Below, piece by piece: positions 1 to 9,153 of a stretch of DNA of 20,000 nt. The first letter of the stretch is position 1; each line of letters opens with the position of its first letter. Made by a program: the position numbers and the translations under genes. The stretch comes from Chromera velia (taxonomy: Eukaryota > Sar > Chromeraceae). The stretch lies in the NCBI GenBank assembly GCA_018398765.1, contig JAHBMJ010002101.1:1-20000 (forward strand), read 5' to 3'. Under the pieces are notes generated by a model. That model did no database searches. It was not told the DNA's origin and was given only the letters and a program-made list of their open reading frames with translations.

Positions 1-200
1 AACAGGCAGGCACGCAATGAACAGTCAGCCAGACAGGCACGCAGCAAACGGGCAGGCAGGCAACGAGCAGGCAAGCGGACAAGCAGGCCGGACTTTATCA
101 AACAGACCGGCAGACACGCAGGCAGGCAGGCGGGCACGCAGGCAAGGGGATAGGCAGGAAACCAATCGGTGAACGCGCGGACAAGCAGGTGAATGTCAGA
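1..200. repeat. Degenerate CAGG/GGCA tetranucleotide-derived repeat
   Basis: The stretch is built from loosely repeated GCAGGCAGGC, GACAGGCA and GCACGCAG words with many substitutions, and begins at the window edge, so its full length is unknown. There is no sustained open frame with protein-like composition. It looks like an aged microsatellite or minisatellite. Confidence 0.75.
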
Positions 201-941
201 GGGAGCATAAGCTAAAAACTCCTATCTGGTGTAAGGACCAACCTCCGCAGTTGGATGCAGTTGGCAACTTGTTGACGATTGGCCCTGATCGCACCAGTCA
301 CTCAAAGAGGAGATCGTAAGCCTACCTGCCGTACCTTCTCAACTGGAGAGACTAGCTGATATACGAAGAAACAGCCGGACTGGGATATATAGCACTGCAC
401 GGCACTCAGGGAAATGCGAAGTGCGAAACACAAAAGTGCCGCGATACAAAAAGACAGCTGGAGCATTCGGCTCGTCTATTGTATTTGTCAAGGCCAGGAA
501 GTAGAGCGTATGATGCTCAATAAACTGCTGTTTTGATGTCCAGCAAGCTAAAGTGGACGGCCGCAGGATGGAGTGAAGCCGGAAGGAACAGTTTGACTGT
601 TGTCTGACCTGACCGTATATCCGGTTTTTTCGCATGCATGCTGAATTGCCTCGATCAGCTGTATCTGACCCGTATAGAACAGAAGGAGACCGATAACTCA
701 CGAAACCGTTTCGCTAGTAATTTTTTGAGTATTTTCCACTATGTCCAGACTATTTTAATGGTAATTCGAAGGTGCTGAACAGGATGGTACCAACGGTTTC
801 GTCATACAAGGAGTAAAAGTACTCCAACGAACGTCACGTTACGTTACTGTTCTTCCTTTTCTATGTATCTAATGTTGTTCAGACTACTGTTGTTTTGATC
901 AACTTGCTACAGCTTGACTTCACTGTGTTTCCCGAAAGCAG
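201..941. other. Non-coding stretch upstream of the LINE; nothing recognised
   Basis: I see no conserved protein, RNA gene or element end here. The only long frame is a 120-codon minus-strand frame at 339-701 whose translation resembles no family I know. A small direct repeat (GCAGTTGG, twice near 248-262) is the only local structure. The last few tens of bases may belong to the truncated LINE, whose 5' limit I cannot place. Confidence 0.4.
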
Positions 942-3095
942 GTGTCATCACCCACCTTCTCTATACACATGATTGAGGAAACACGGAAAGGAATTGACCC
1001 AAAGAAGGCGTTGAGTTTGGATGGGGTTGGCCCCTGTCACCTCTCGCTATGTTTTAGTTTCTCTCCTCTCTCCCGCTTGCTGCTCTTTGTCTTTTTCAAT
1101 TTGTTTCACCTTTTTTCTTTTTGGCCTGAACGCTGGAATGTGTTGCACATTGCTCCCGTCCCCAAGGGCCCGCCGAGTCTCGACTGTAACGAATGGCGCC
1201 CGATCCACATTGTGGGGCTTCTGGGTAAGATTTTTGCTTTATTGATGGACTCAAAGATCAGGAAAGAGGTGAAAATTGACGAAAGGCAGCTCGGCTTCAG
1301 ACAGGGGGTAGGGAAAAGGGAGGCCTTCGCTGCTCTGTCTTCGTTAATTCTCAGCTCCAAAAACAAGAAGAGCCCTCTGATTGCCGCGTTTGTTGATTTC
1401 AGTAAGGCGTTTGATACAGTTCCTCGGGTCAAAATGTTAGAGAGGCTCAGGGAGGAAGGGGTAAGCCAAGCCGATGTTTGGATGATTCATTCGATGTATA
1501 GTCAGGTGAAGGCTCGGGTGGATGGGGCAACAGAATGCTTTCCAGAAAGCGGAGGAGTGAAACAAGGCGATCCTCTTTCTTCTCTCCTCTTTTTTCTTTT
1601 CATCAACAATCTACATAAGTCTGTCAGCTCTGATAATGAAAATAGGAATCAAAGCTCGGCTGGGGGTACTGATAGAGAGACTCCTGTCAGACTGTCTGAC
1701 GTTTTAATCGAAAGCATCGGATATGCTGACGACCTTGTTCTGTTTGCTCACAGTGCTTCAGACTTGCAAAAACGTCTGTCTTGCCTCGAGAACTATTGTA
1801 AGGAGCACGGCTTGAAGGTGAATTTAAAAAAGACAAAAGTTATGCGTCTCTCCTCCCCCCACCCCGACCTAGTGCCCCGGATCCCTTTTCTTTATTAAGG
1901 TAGATCAGTGGAAGCGGTGAGTAAATATAAGTATTTGGGCAACTGGGTTTTTGAGGGCAGGGACCTTAGTAAGACAGTCGAAGCCCGCATTGAGGCGGTA
2001 GAGAAGGCACTGGAGGCTGTGTTTGATACTCTCTCTTCTCTGGGCTTTGTTTCTCCCTTTTCTAAAATTACTTTGTTCAAGGCCCTCTGGCTGTCAGTCG
2101 CACTATATGGACTGAAAACGATCCCGCTGAGAAAGGCAGATATTGCTTGCCTCGATGCTTTACAATTACGTTTTGTTCGATGTTGTTTTGGTCTCTCTTA
2201 TCACTCCTTTGTTTCGCTTTCCCTTCTCTGTCTCTCTCCTGAGTCATTCAGTTCTCTACTCGGTAAGCTGAGTGGGGGTTTCATCCAATGCATCAAATCG
2301 ATCGACCGTGCTCTACCCTGGGCAGTGTGGAATGAGTGCTTGGCTGGCTCGTGCAAACCCTTCGTTAAGACAGTAAAATAGCTGGCCGTTCCATTAGATT
2401 GCTCCCTTTTGTGGCCTCCATTGCCAAGCATGGTGGGGGATAAGTTTAAAAGGAAGGGCAAGGACAGAAAGAAAAGGGCGGCGAAAAAGATTGTGGAGGG
2501 TGCCTGGCTGTCTGACTAGTTGAAAAAAGAAACTAGGAACGTTAGAGACAGAGACGGAATTTTCCCCCGCCTTACGGATCTTTCCCCTTTCCAGTCAGAG
2601 AATCCGACCAGGCAGCGTTTGGCCATACACCTTCTGTGTGAAAGGAAATGGCGTCCGAGAAGTGAAATAATAGAGTGCAGTGTTGAACCTCTGCTAAAGA
2701 GTCTGCTGTAGTCCTCTGCAGGCTTCTGTACGCTTTTTAGGGCTCTTACAGGGGGGGATATAGATAGAACCCAACCAGAACGGCTGTGCGATAAATGTTT
2801 GTCCCCCTCACGTATGATCAAAGATGAGGTTCATATCCTGACGGAGTGTAAAGACACAAAAAGGGAACGGAACAGGCTGAAAGAACTATACGAAATTGCA
2901 AAGCAGAAAGCGCCCATTGACATAAGAATACAGATTGCTCAACGCGTTGCAGGTGCAACCGGGAGGGGCACTTCTGATAATGAGAAGAAAATGAAGGATA
3001 TGGTGTTGCTGTTGTGCACAATCCTGCCTAGAAGCGGTTCCAAAGCTATAGCCGACTGTCTCAAGAAGGTCCATTCTATTGATAAGGCAAGTTGA
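942..3095 (+). pseudogene. LINE reverse transcriptase ORF, interrupted by four in-frame stops
   Basis: One reading frame runs 718 codons without any frameshift. It shows the reverse transcriptase order: an N-terminal WRPI motif (about codons 85-88), motif A FVDFSKAFDTV (150-160), motif B GGVKQGDPLS (204-213), the catalytic YADD box (261-264, bases 1722-1733), motif D around LKVNLKKTK, then YKYLG at the start of the thumb. Near the end is a zinc-knuckle-like C-x2-C-x11-H-x4-C (bases 2787-2846), usual in LINE C-termini. The frame is broken by TAA at 1896-1898 and TAG at 2379-2381, 2517-2519 and 2709-2711, and ends with TGA at 3093-3095. The polymerase palm lies before the first stop, but thumb and zinc knuckle lie beyond it, so the protein is presumably dead unless stops are read through. 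No ATG is well supported; the frame is entered from truncated sequence. Confidence 0.88.
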
Positions 3096-3235
3096 GGCGA
3101 ATTAATCCGACTGGCATGCAGGCTTCCTCACCCCCTCCCCCATGAATGTGTGCTCGGGGTTGTCCTCAAAGCCTTGTTAGTGGCTTGGGATTTGGCGTCG
3201 CTAAATCTAGGATTTAACTCTCAATCATCATCAAG
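942..3235 (+). mobile_element. 5'-truncated non-LTR retrotransposon (LINE)
   Basis: The element consists of a reverse transcriptase reading frame (942-3095) followed by about 140 bp of 3' untranslated sequence that ends in a short ATCATCATC run near 3228-3235, resembling the simple-repeat tail of some LINE families. No endonuclease domain or first ORF is found upstream, which fits the 5' truncation typical of target-primed reverse transcription. I could not find a convincing target-site duplication; the 5' boundary is therefore approximate. The clade (L1, Jockey/I or other) cannot be assigned by eye. Confidence 0.8.
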
Positions 3236-3369
3236 GAAGCCTTTTTTCGTTTTTGGACCGTATATAACTTGTACGGAACCGACGGAGCACCCACGTGGAT
3301 TTGAGCAACACTTATTAAATTTTTTCTAATCGACAATTAAGGTCCAGACCAGCTCGGTTTACTAATAAA
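3096..3369. other. LINE 3' tail and flank; no gene
   Basis: The first 140 bp continue the LINE as an untranslated tail with a small potential stem (GATTT with AAATC near 3189-3213) before the ATCATCATC run. From about 3236 to 3369 I see only AT-rich unique sequence leading to the 8-bp duplication that flanks the outer transposon. Confidence 0.45.
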
Positions 3370-3377
3370 GTTCTAGC
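3370..3377. repeat. 8-bp target-site duplication, left copy (outer element)
   Basis: GTTCTAGC, exactly repeated at 9174-9181 just outside the opposite terminal inverted repeat. Confidence 0.7.
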
Positions 3378-3397
3378 TACCCCCTTATCACTATCGA
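3378..3397 (+). repeat. Left terminal inverted repeat of outer element
   Basis: TACCCCCTTATCACTATCGA; 17 of 20 positions match the reverse complement of 9154-9173. Confidence 0.7.
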
Positions 3398-3472
3398 CTG
3401 AAACTTTTTAGGAGATTCAAGTTCAGCCTAAGTTCTGTGCTTTTCACCTATAAAATTTAAGTCTATTCCGAA

Positions 3473-3481
3473 GTTCTGCGC
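3473..3481. repeat. 9-bp target-site duplication, left copy
   Basis: GTTCTGCGC, identical to 8374-8382. It lies within a CCGAAGTTCTGC unit, one of the subterminal repeats of the outer element. Confidence 0.8.
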
Positions 3482-3496
3482 ATCACCCCGGTCACT
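3482..3496 (+). repeat. Left terminal inverted repeat of 9-bp-TSD element
   Basis: ATCACCCCGGTCACT, a perfect 15-bp inverted match to 8359-8373. Confidence 0.8.
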
Positions 3497-3639
3497 CTGA
3501 TCTGTTGACCTGCTTCGACTTAATGTTGGAGTTGTATGACAAACCAGAATCTAGCAATTAAGTTCAACATAACAACTCCCCACTTGTAAGTAGTGATAGA
3601 AGTGAAACAGTCGTGGGATTCACTCACTAACTTATAAGT

Positions 3640-3644
3640 TATTA
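3640..3644. repeat. 5-bp target-site duplication, left copy (LTR element)
   Basis: TATTA immediately before the 5' LTR, repeated at 7511-7515. Confidence 0.75.
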
Positions 3645-3950
3645 TGTGAGGTGCTTGCCAGGAAGTCTGGCTTGTGGGGCACTGAGGTGCTTGATGGGCC
3701 GCTCGCACGAAGTTGGGTGCAGGATTGATGAGCGCATACGTTTGTGCACTGAACAATACATGTAGTAAAGCATGCGTTCTGTAGCCAAGTAAGAGCAGGT
3801 CTGGAAGCAGCATGATTGGCATAAGTCATGGCTATCAGGTACCCTAGGGAGGAACTCCCTCTAGACTGGTCGATGGATTGATACTCACATCATCATCACT
3901 ACACTGCTAAGGTTCATATTCTATCTCTAGAGCCCCGTACGCCCCTGACA
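3645..3950 (+). repeat. 5' long terminal repeat
   Basis: The repeat starts TGTGAGGTGCTT and ends CCCCTGACA. It contains a short hairpin AGGGAG-GAA-CTCCCT (3846-3860) that is unchanged in the other copy. Every aligned base lies exactly 3,560 bp before its partner in the 3' LTR, so no indel has occurred since insertion. No convincing TATA element or polyadenylation signal stood out. Confidence 0.88.
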
Positions 3951-3952
3951 AG

Positions 3953-3964
3953 TGGTAGCAGAGC
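3953..3964 (+). promoter_or_regulatory. Primer-binding site, initiator Met-tRNA type
   Basis: TGGTAGCAGAGC begins two bases after the 5' LTR. TGG pairs with the tRNA CCA end and TAGCAGAG with a non-plant type initiator tRNA acceptor stem; plant copia elements carry the near-identical TGGTATCAGAGC. The match to this host's own tRNA cannot be checked here. Confidence 0.7.
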
Positions 3965-5920
3965 TTCTGGTTACACGGGGCAGCAGTGTTGGTGTGGCTC
4001 TAGAAACTTAGTTGAACAAAGGAAGAGGCAGATAGGAGAGCCACTCTAAACCACTGTAGGTATGGTCTGTGCTGTATAGTGCACAGTGTCTGCCTTAAAG
4101 TGGAAAAGTCTGTAGAGCTCAGAGAGCTTTCATCTCTTTTCTGTTGCTTGCTCTCGAGCCGAAAGTTGTGGTGGACTTGAGACCTTTTTCCGGATGTGAT
4201 GGAGTTTGTTGTTTCTTTTTGTTCTTGTCGCTTGGAGGGAGTCCTTAGAACTCAAGGTTGCTGGCCCATTGAAGATGAGGGTCCAGAAGGACAAGCTTAC
4301 ATGAGGAAGGAGACCGTTCAGTCTGATTGAATGACCTAAAGACTGACTGCCGTCTCTGCTGATTGAGGCTGCAATGAAGCAGAAGGTGTCCAGGCCTACA
4401 AGGAACGTGCCTAAGTGATGGAGGAGATGCTCTTCATTGCTTGTGTTGTTGGGGATGGAAAGAAGAAGAGCATCTTGTGGAGTGGAAGGTTGGTTGGGGT
4501 GATTGAGGATGTGTGGCCTTCTTGTTTTTGTTCGCACTTGTCTGTGCCGCATTCTAAACGCTTAGTAGTGCTATAGGGCACCGCGGCAGCAAGACATTCG
4601 CAAGTCAGTGGATTGTTTGGATTGTTTTCTTTTGGTTGTGGGCTTTGATTTGGGAAATTTATTTTGGGGGGAGGTAGGTATGTATGTGAGAGGTGAAGGA
4701 GGTACGTGATACTGTGTTGGTGTCTGGTCAGATTCTCTTGCATTCCTCTTTCTAACTGCTCCCAACTGTCTTCTGTTTCTATTCAGAAAGGATGATTGAG
4801 TGATGATAATGTGAGAAGGCAGTTGGGAGGAAGAGAATGAAAGAAGAAGGAGTCGAGAGAGGAGATGGCAGGTGAAAGAAGCGAACGGAGTTGAGATATA
4901 TGAGGGTGTTTGGTGTTGGTGTTTATTTAAGTGGATCCTTTTGTCTCTCTGTATCTCTCTGACTAATTGCGTTCCCTGTTTGTAAAAAATGAATGGAGGA
5001 TAAAGATAGTTAGGGAAAAAAGAAAAGGGAAGAAGAATTAAAGAAGAGGAGAGAGACAGGAGGCAAGACAAGGTGATGAGGGTGAATGTGTTTTCTCTTT
5101 TTCTGTTCTCTGACCTTTTTCTCTGTTCGTCTAGGCTTGGGAGGACATCATAGAGAAAGAAAAAGGAAAAGAGAAATCGGTTGGGAGCAAAGCAAAGAGA
5201 ATCAGACACTCTGTAAACAAAGAAGAGAAGGAAAGAAAGAAAGGAGAGGAAGGTGAATAATCGACACCTTAGATCTCCAATGTTCTGCTGTTTTCGAGAG
5301 TGGCGTGCACTGCGTTTAACTTTGGTTAGACTGTTCAAGATGTTGTGCAGTTTTCTAACCTCGTAGCTGGCCAGGCTGCAGTGAGCTGTGCAGGATTCAA
5401 GGGCAGCGGGCAATGACCATTCATGTAGAACGTGAGAGCTCGGTCTGTTGCCAAGAATGAAGGATTGTGTCGATCTGTAGTTGTTGTTTTTTTTTTCTTA
5501 ATCTCTGAGAAGAAAAGAGAGCTTCACTGATTTTCCTGTACAGAAAAGGCATACGTCAGAGAAGAATCGATCGAGCTGTCTGAATGAGAAACTGTGATCG
5601 ATACATAGGGTGACTTGACACAGCGGAGAGGTGGAAGCCCATGAGAGATCGAGTGTACTTATTATATTCACTGCATATGTAGAGAGAACAACTACGTAGT
5701 TCAATAAGGAAGCGGTGTGCATGCAGTATATTTCGGTCATGTTGACCTGTGCTCTTGAAGGGTCACCTCGTAAGAGGGAGTCTCCTGAGCGTTCATGTGT
5801 TTGAATTTGGTGTGCAGTTGGGACACAGATTCAGTTGACAATGTGAGGTTGGCCGGGCTATCTTTTTTGAGATAGGTGGCCGTTGTGAAGAGCAGAGAAG
5901 GAAGAAGTGATTGCAGGGTA

Positions 5921-6053
5921 GCCGAAAACACTATGGTTATTCAGGCAGTTTTAACACATCGCGTCAAGTCGCTGTGAGGAGCATTGGGGGTGAGCGTGCA
6001 GTGCACTTTGTGTGTGTTGTAGGCCAGCGGGCAGAAAGCACTTTGGTTATTCA
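5921..6053 (+). repeat. Imperfect 23-bp direct repeat, 110 bp apart
   Basis: 5921-5943 and 6031-6053 share 20 of 23 positions, with the core GGTTATTCA unchanged. It lies inside the LTR element interior and may reflect an old local duplication or a paired binding site. Confidence 0.5.
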
Positions 6054-6962
6054 TGTCAGGGACTCAAATCCTATGAATGGCATCCATATGCAAGCCAGCG
6101 CAGCACCCCAGTTTGTCTTGTTCTGAGTGTGTGTGCCTTGAGTCGCTCTCTGCTTCTGTGTGATTGATTTGATTCATGTCTGGCTGGAAAACAATCTCCA
6201 TTATAAATTCTTTAGTTGATCTCTGAATTGACTCGTTTGCTCAGTTATGCAAGTGAGTCCAACAGAGAGTCGCAAAGTCTCGCATTTCCTGAGTGTGCGC
6301 GGTAGAGCTGTTTATGCTCTATCTGCTACTGCCTCTTGTGTGAGAAAAACCGAATGTGTGTGCATCGCATGGGGGGAGTGCCCAAAGCGCACACAGCAGT
6401 GGCACATTATCACAGTGTGTGCCTTCTATATTTATGACAGGCTGTATAGTATGATACCTATTCGGTATCTACCCAAAGGAAGGAAACGATCACGATCAAA
6501 GAAGCCATGTATTGTAACTCGAGTCAACCTCGTGTCTGCACGTGTGTTCGTGGGCTAGGTGCTGCACGTGCTGTCTTGAATTCCCCCAGTATAAACACAC
6601 AAAGAGAGAGAGAAAGAAAGAGAATACATCCAGCCACAGATCATTTTGATCCCCTGAGACAGTCACATGCATGAATGCTTTGCGTTCGCATTGCATTGGA
6701 TGCGAAAGCCGCTTGAATGAATCAGATTTTTTGATCTCGCTTGTGCGTGCTTGGGAAGCTTCGGACGCCTTTTGAGTGCCAATTTAGGGATATTCTGAGA
6801 TAAGATCGCAGAAGACTTAGTGTGGATCGATGTCGAAGCGAGAAGAGACTTACACAAGGAGAGTCTCAGGCAAGAACCATCTGTCAGAGTGTCTGGAGTT
6901 GTTGTTGTGTAGATTTTCCTAACCACCCGCCCTGTGAGCGAGCATGTGTGAGGTAGAGCTCA

Positions 6963-7027
6963 AAAAAGTGAACCAAACGTGGACGTTGGCGCGTTACATG
7001 CACTCGTGAACCAATGGTTCACTTTTT
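6963..7027. repeat. 13-bp perfect inverted repeat (foldback)
   Basis: AAAAAGTGAACCA (6963-6975) is the exact complement of TGGTTCACTTTTT (7015-7027), separated by 39 bases. A second GTGAACCA (7006-7013) sits one base from the right arm, making GTGAACCA-A-TGGTTCAC a near-perfect palindrome, so two alternative hairpins can form. Confidence 0.75.
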
Positions 7028-7204
7028 GGTTATCAGCTGCCAAAAATTCATTTCTGGGCAAAAACGTTTGTTATGAGGGGCCAAAAACCCCCTAAAAACA
7101 TGCTAAAACCCCCTTTAAAAACCATAAATTTCACTTTTCAAAGAGGTTTTACCAAAAATTCAGGAGTGCGTGCAGCGTGGACGTTTGTTTGATGGGCGGG
7201 CATG

Positions 7205-7510
7205 TATGAGGTGCTTGCTAAGAAGTCTGGCTTATGGGGCACTGAGGTGCTTGATGGGCCGCTCGCACGAAGTTGGGTGCAGGATTAATGAGCGCATGCG
7301 TTTGTGCACTGAACAACACATGTAGTAAAGCATGCGTTTTATAGCTAAGTAAGAGCATGTCTGGAAGCAGCATGATTGGCATAAGTCATAGCTGTCAGAT
7401 ACTCTAGGGAGGAACTCCCTCTAGACCAGTCGATGGATTGATACTTCCATTATCATCACCACACTGCTAAGGTTTGTATTCTGTCTCTAGAGCCCCGTAC
7501 GCCCCTGACA
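7205..7510 (+). repeat. 3' long terminal repeat
   Basis: This is the partner of 3645-3950. Its first dinucleotide is TA rather than TG, one of eight G-to-A differences relative to the 5' copy. The polypurine tract expected just upstream is poor: GATGGGCGGG (about 7190-7199) is the nearest candidate and is not pure purine, so it may be degraded. Confidence 0.88.
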
Positions 7511-7515
7511 TATTA
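7511..7515. repeat. 5-bp target-site duplication, right copy (LTR element)
   Basis: TATTA immediately after the 3' LTR, matching 3640-3644. Confidence 0.75.
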
Positions 7516-8358
7516 TATTAAATAAAGATTAAATAAGGAATGATGATGGATGAACACTGACGTGAAGCTCGATCACTGACAGCTTAATAACTTACAAGTA
7601 GCACCATCATTAAGCTTTAAAATTTGATCTAATTTTATCTGATTTTACTCAATACCAGTCTGGAACCTTAACAAGGAGGTTTGCTATACATTTGCTGGGC
7701 GTTTTTCTAAACAAAAGAGACCAGTTTACAATAAATTAGTAAAAACAAAAATGGAAGTGCCTACCTAACGTGGCCTAATGGAACTAAACTTTAAGTGTTT
7801 TCTCTTCCGCAACACAGAATTATGACTTAATTGAAGTTTTAAGTGCATAGTAAAGGTGAGTCCCTCATATTCTTTCCATTTATTATTCTTTGTTTTTCTT
7901 TCTTTTACGGCTTTTACTGGATTTTTTTCCTTTTGCACTTAGCTCCGTAGTTTTTAAGTCTTTTGACAATATCTGAAGTAAGCTCTGTGTGACGGTTGAC
8001 TCATGGTCTGCATGGCTTCATTCGAGAGCATCGGTCTGATGAAGTACCCTACTGTAACAATTAAAAGATCAAAGTGTACATGTCTGTTTAATTATGTCTA
8101 TGTAGCCTTTTGGTTTTTGCTAATACATGCATGGAGTCACATATATATATGGTTCTAGACGTGGTTAAATGTGGTTGATAGACTTGGTTGGGCAAAATTT
8201 ACAAGCCGAGTTATAAGCAATGATGGATGAACCTCCTTGCCAAACTTGGCTTACTAACTTACAAGTAGCTTCATCATATGATGACATCTATAGTGATGAC
8301 ATTATGGAAGGTATTTTATCAAGCAAAAGCTACTAACGGGTTCATCATGTTTGACTGC
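7516..8358. other. Interior of the 9-bp-TSD transposon, right of the LTR insertion
   Basis: This AT-rich sequence has no transposase-like frame. Two related segments, about 7540-7612 and 8218-8277, share the order ATGGATGAAC ... ACTTACAAGTAGC ... CATCAT and lie in the same orientation. They look like a diverged internal duplication or subterminal repeat. Confidence 0.5.
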
Positions 8359-8373
8359 AGTGACCGGGGTGAT
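8359..8373 (-). repeat. Right terminal inverted repeat of 9-bp-TSD element
   Basis: AGTGACCGGGGTGAT on the plus strand, the exact reverse complement of 3482-3496. Confidence 0.8.
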
Positions 8374-8382
8374 GTTCTGCGC
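8374..8382. repeat. 9-bp target-site duplication, right copy
   Basis: GTTCTGCGC directly after the right terminal inverted repeat, identical to 3473-3481. Confidence 0.8.
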
Positions 8383-9153
8383 TAGGTCAATTTTTACTAG
8401 TGTTCAATACCATAGTGAAACAACACCTTGTTACACCTTGGCTTACATGAATTTTCCTACTTAAATGTCGTCGTCACTCTTATTAAGGGCTTCAATCATT
8501 CTCAAAAATGTGAATGGTGTTCAAATTTGAAGGGCCTTCTCTTGCACGCAGCAACACACAGAGCCCGAGCCGGCCTGGCAACGCTCTAATCTGTTTTTTG
8601 CTTCTGTTTCTGCATTTTGTTGGCTCTCTGCAATATGCAAAAGAGAAGATGATGAAGGCTATCATGAAGCTGCAGAGGAACTTCAAGAAAAAGAAGAGTC
8701 TAAGGAAGAAGAGACATCAGTAACAACAGAAGAAGAAGATCGATTGCGATCAATTACGACATTGTAGGTGCATTCGAAGAAAAACCTATACAAGACGAGA
8801 AAAAATGCTTGCAAAACTACTAAAATCTGACAGTCAGTCTTTCTCCAACAGTTTGTATAAGTGCGTACAGATGCTCGAAATGGCTCGAAACGCATGTAGT
8901 ACCATGTACGCAGAATATATATCCCTAGATATATCCATGCATGCATACGTCGATATCGTGGGCAGCTTGGGACGTGCATGTCTTGATCGCGCGTCAACGT
9001 TGCTACGCCGCGGCAACTTCGTCATGTCGACGTTTTGCGGCTTTCGGCCGCAGCATCCTCCGAAGTTCTGCACCCCTTATGTCAAAACACACTCCAAACT
9101 TCTGCAACAAAGTTCAAGACTATTCCAAACTTCTGTAGCCTCAGTTCAAGGAA
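8383..9153. other. Interior of the outer TIR element, right part
   Basis: No transposase is visible. The 69-codon plus frame at 8514-8723 and the 146-codon plus frame at 8805-9245 resemble no known family; the second runs across the element end, which argues against it. Small hairpins occur, for example TGCGGC-TTTCG-GCCGCA near 9036-9052. Three CCnAAnTTCTG motifs (9060, 9094, 9125) cluster near the right end. Confidence 0.45.

Larger units (their letters stand above)
3951..7204 (+). other. Non-coding interior of the LTR retrotransposon
   Basis: No translated frame resembles a retroelement protein. The largest, a 280-codon minus-strand frame (4571-5413), is a low-complexity Ser/Phe/Leu product of purine-rich plus-strand DNA. 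The interior divides into a G/T-rich part (about 4130-4750), a GA-rich part (about 4780-5270), a mixed part with an imperfect direct repeat (5921-5943 and 6031-6053), and a 3' part with a strong inverted repeat (6963-7027) and C/A-rich runs (about 7081-7125). Confidence 0.7.
3645..7510 (+). mobile_element. Non-autonomous LTR retrotransposon (3,866 bp)
   Basis: Two 306-bp direct repeats (3645-3950, 7205-7510) align without a gap, differing at 24 positions by my count (about 92% identity). The left copy begins TG and both end CA. TATTA precedes the left repeat (3640-3644) and follows the right one (7511-7515), a 5-bp target-site duplication. Two bases after the left repeat is TGGTAGCAGAGC (3953-3964), a primer-binding site fitting the acceptor end of initiator methionine tRNA, so the element reads on the plus strand. 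The 3,254-bp interior holds no gag, protease, integrase or reverse transcriptase, so it must have moved using proteins from another element. It is larger than TRIMs and smaller than most LARDs. Confidence 0.9.
3482..8373. mobile_element. Inner TIR DNA transposon with 9-bp duplication (Mutator-like?), interrupted by an LTR element
   Basis: The left end ATCACCCCGGTCACT (3482-3496) is a perfect inverted match to the right end (8359-8373), and both are immediately flanked by GTTCTGCGC (3473-3481 and 8374-8382). A 16-bp TIR starting with C and a 7-bp duplication TTCTGCG is the only other parse. Subtracting the LTR retrotransposon and its duplication leaves about 1,021 bp, with no transposase-like frame, so it is non-autonomous. 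ACTTGTAAGT lies about 100 bp inside the left end (3582-3591) and its complement ACTTACAAGT about 107 bp inside the right end (8257-8266), suggesting longer, diverged inverted repeats. Nine-bp duplications and long TIRs are characteristic of Mutator/MULE elements; that assignment is inference. Confidence 0.8.

Noticed and set aside
3520-3829. Minus-strand frames of 65-100 codons crossing the 5' LTR
   Set aside because: They run across the element boundary and are explained by the LTR; differences between the two LTRs do not favour synonymous sites in any obvious way.
3953-3970. Possible tRNA gene fragment
   Set aside because: Only the 3'-end complement is present, directly after an LTR; no D-arm, anticodon or T-arm, so it is a primer-binding site.
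4571-5413. 280-codon minus-strand frame
   Set aside because: Composition follows the GA-rich plus strand, no family motif is visible, and it lies inside a non-coding LTR element interior.
7081-7125. Telomere-like C/A repeats (CCCCCTAAA, CCCCCTTTAAA)
   Set aside because: Only one or two irregular units; not a tandem telomeric array.
9060-9135. Possible CRISPR-like array of CCnAAnTTCTG units
   Set aside because: Units are short, diverged and unevenly spaced in a eukaryotic transposon end; subterminal repeats explain them.
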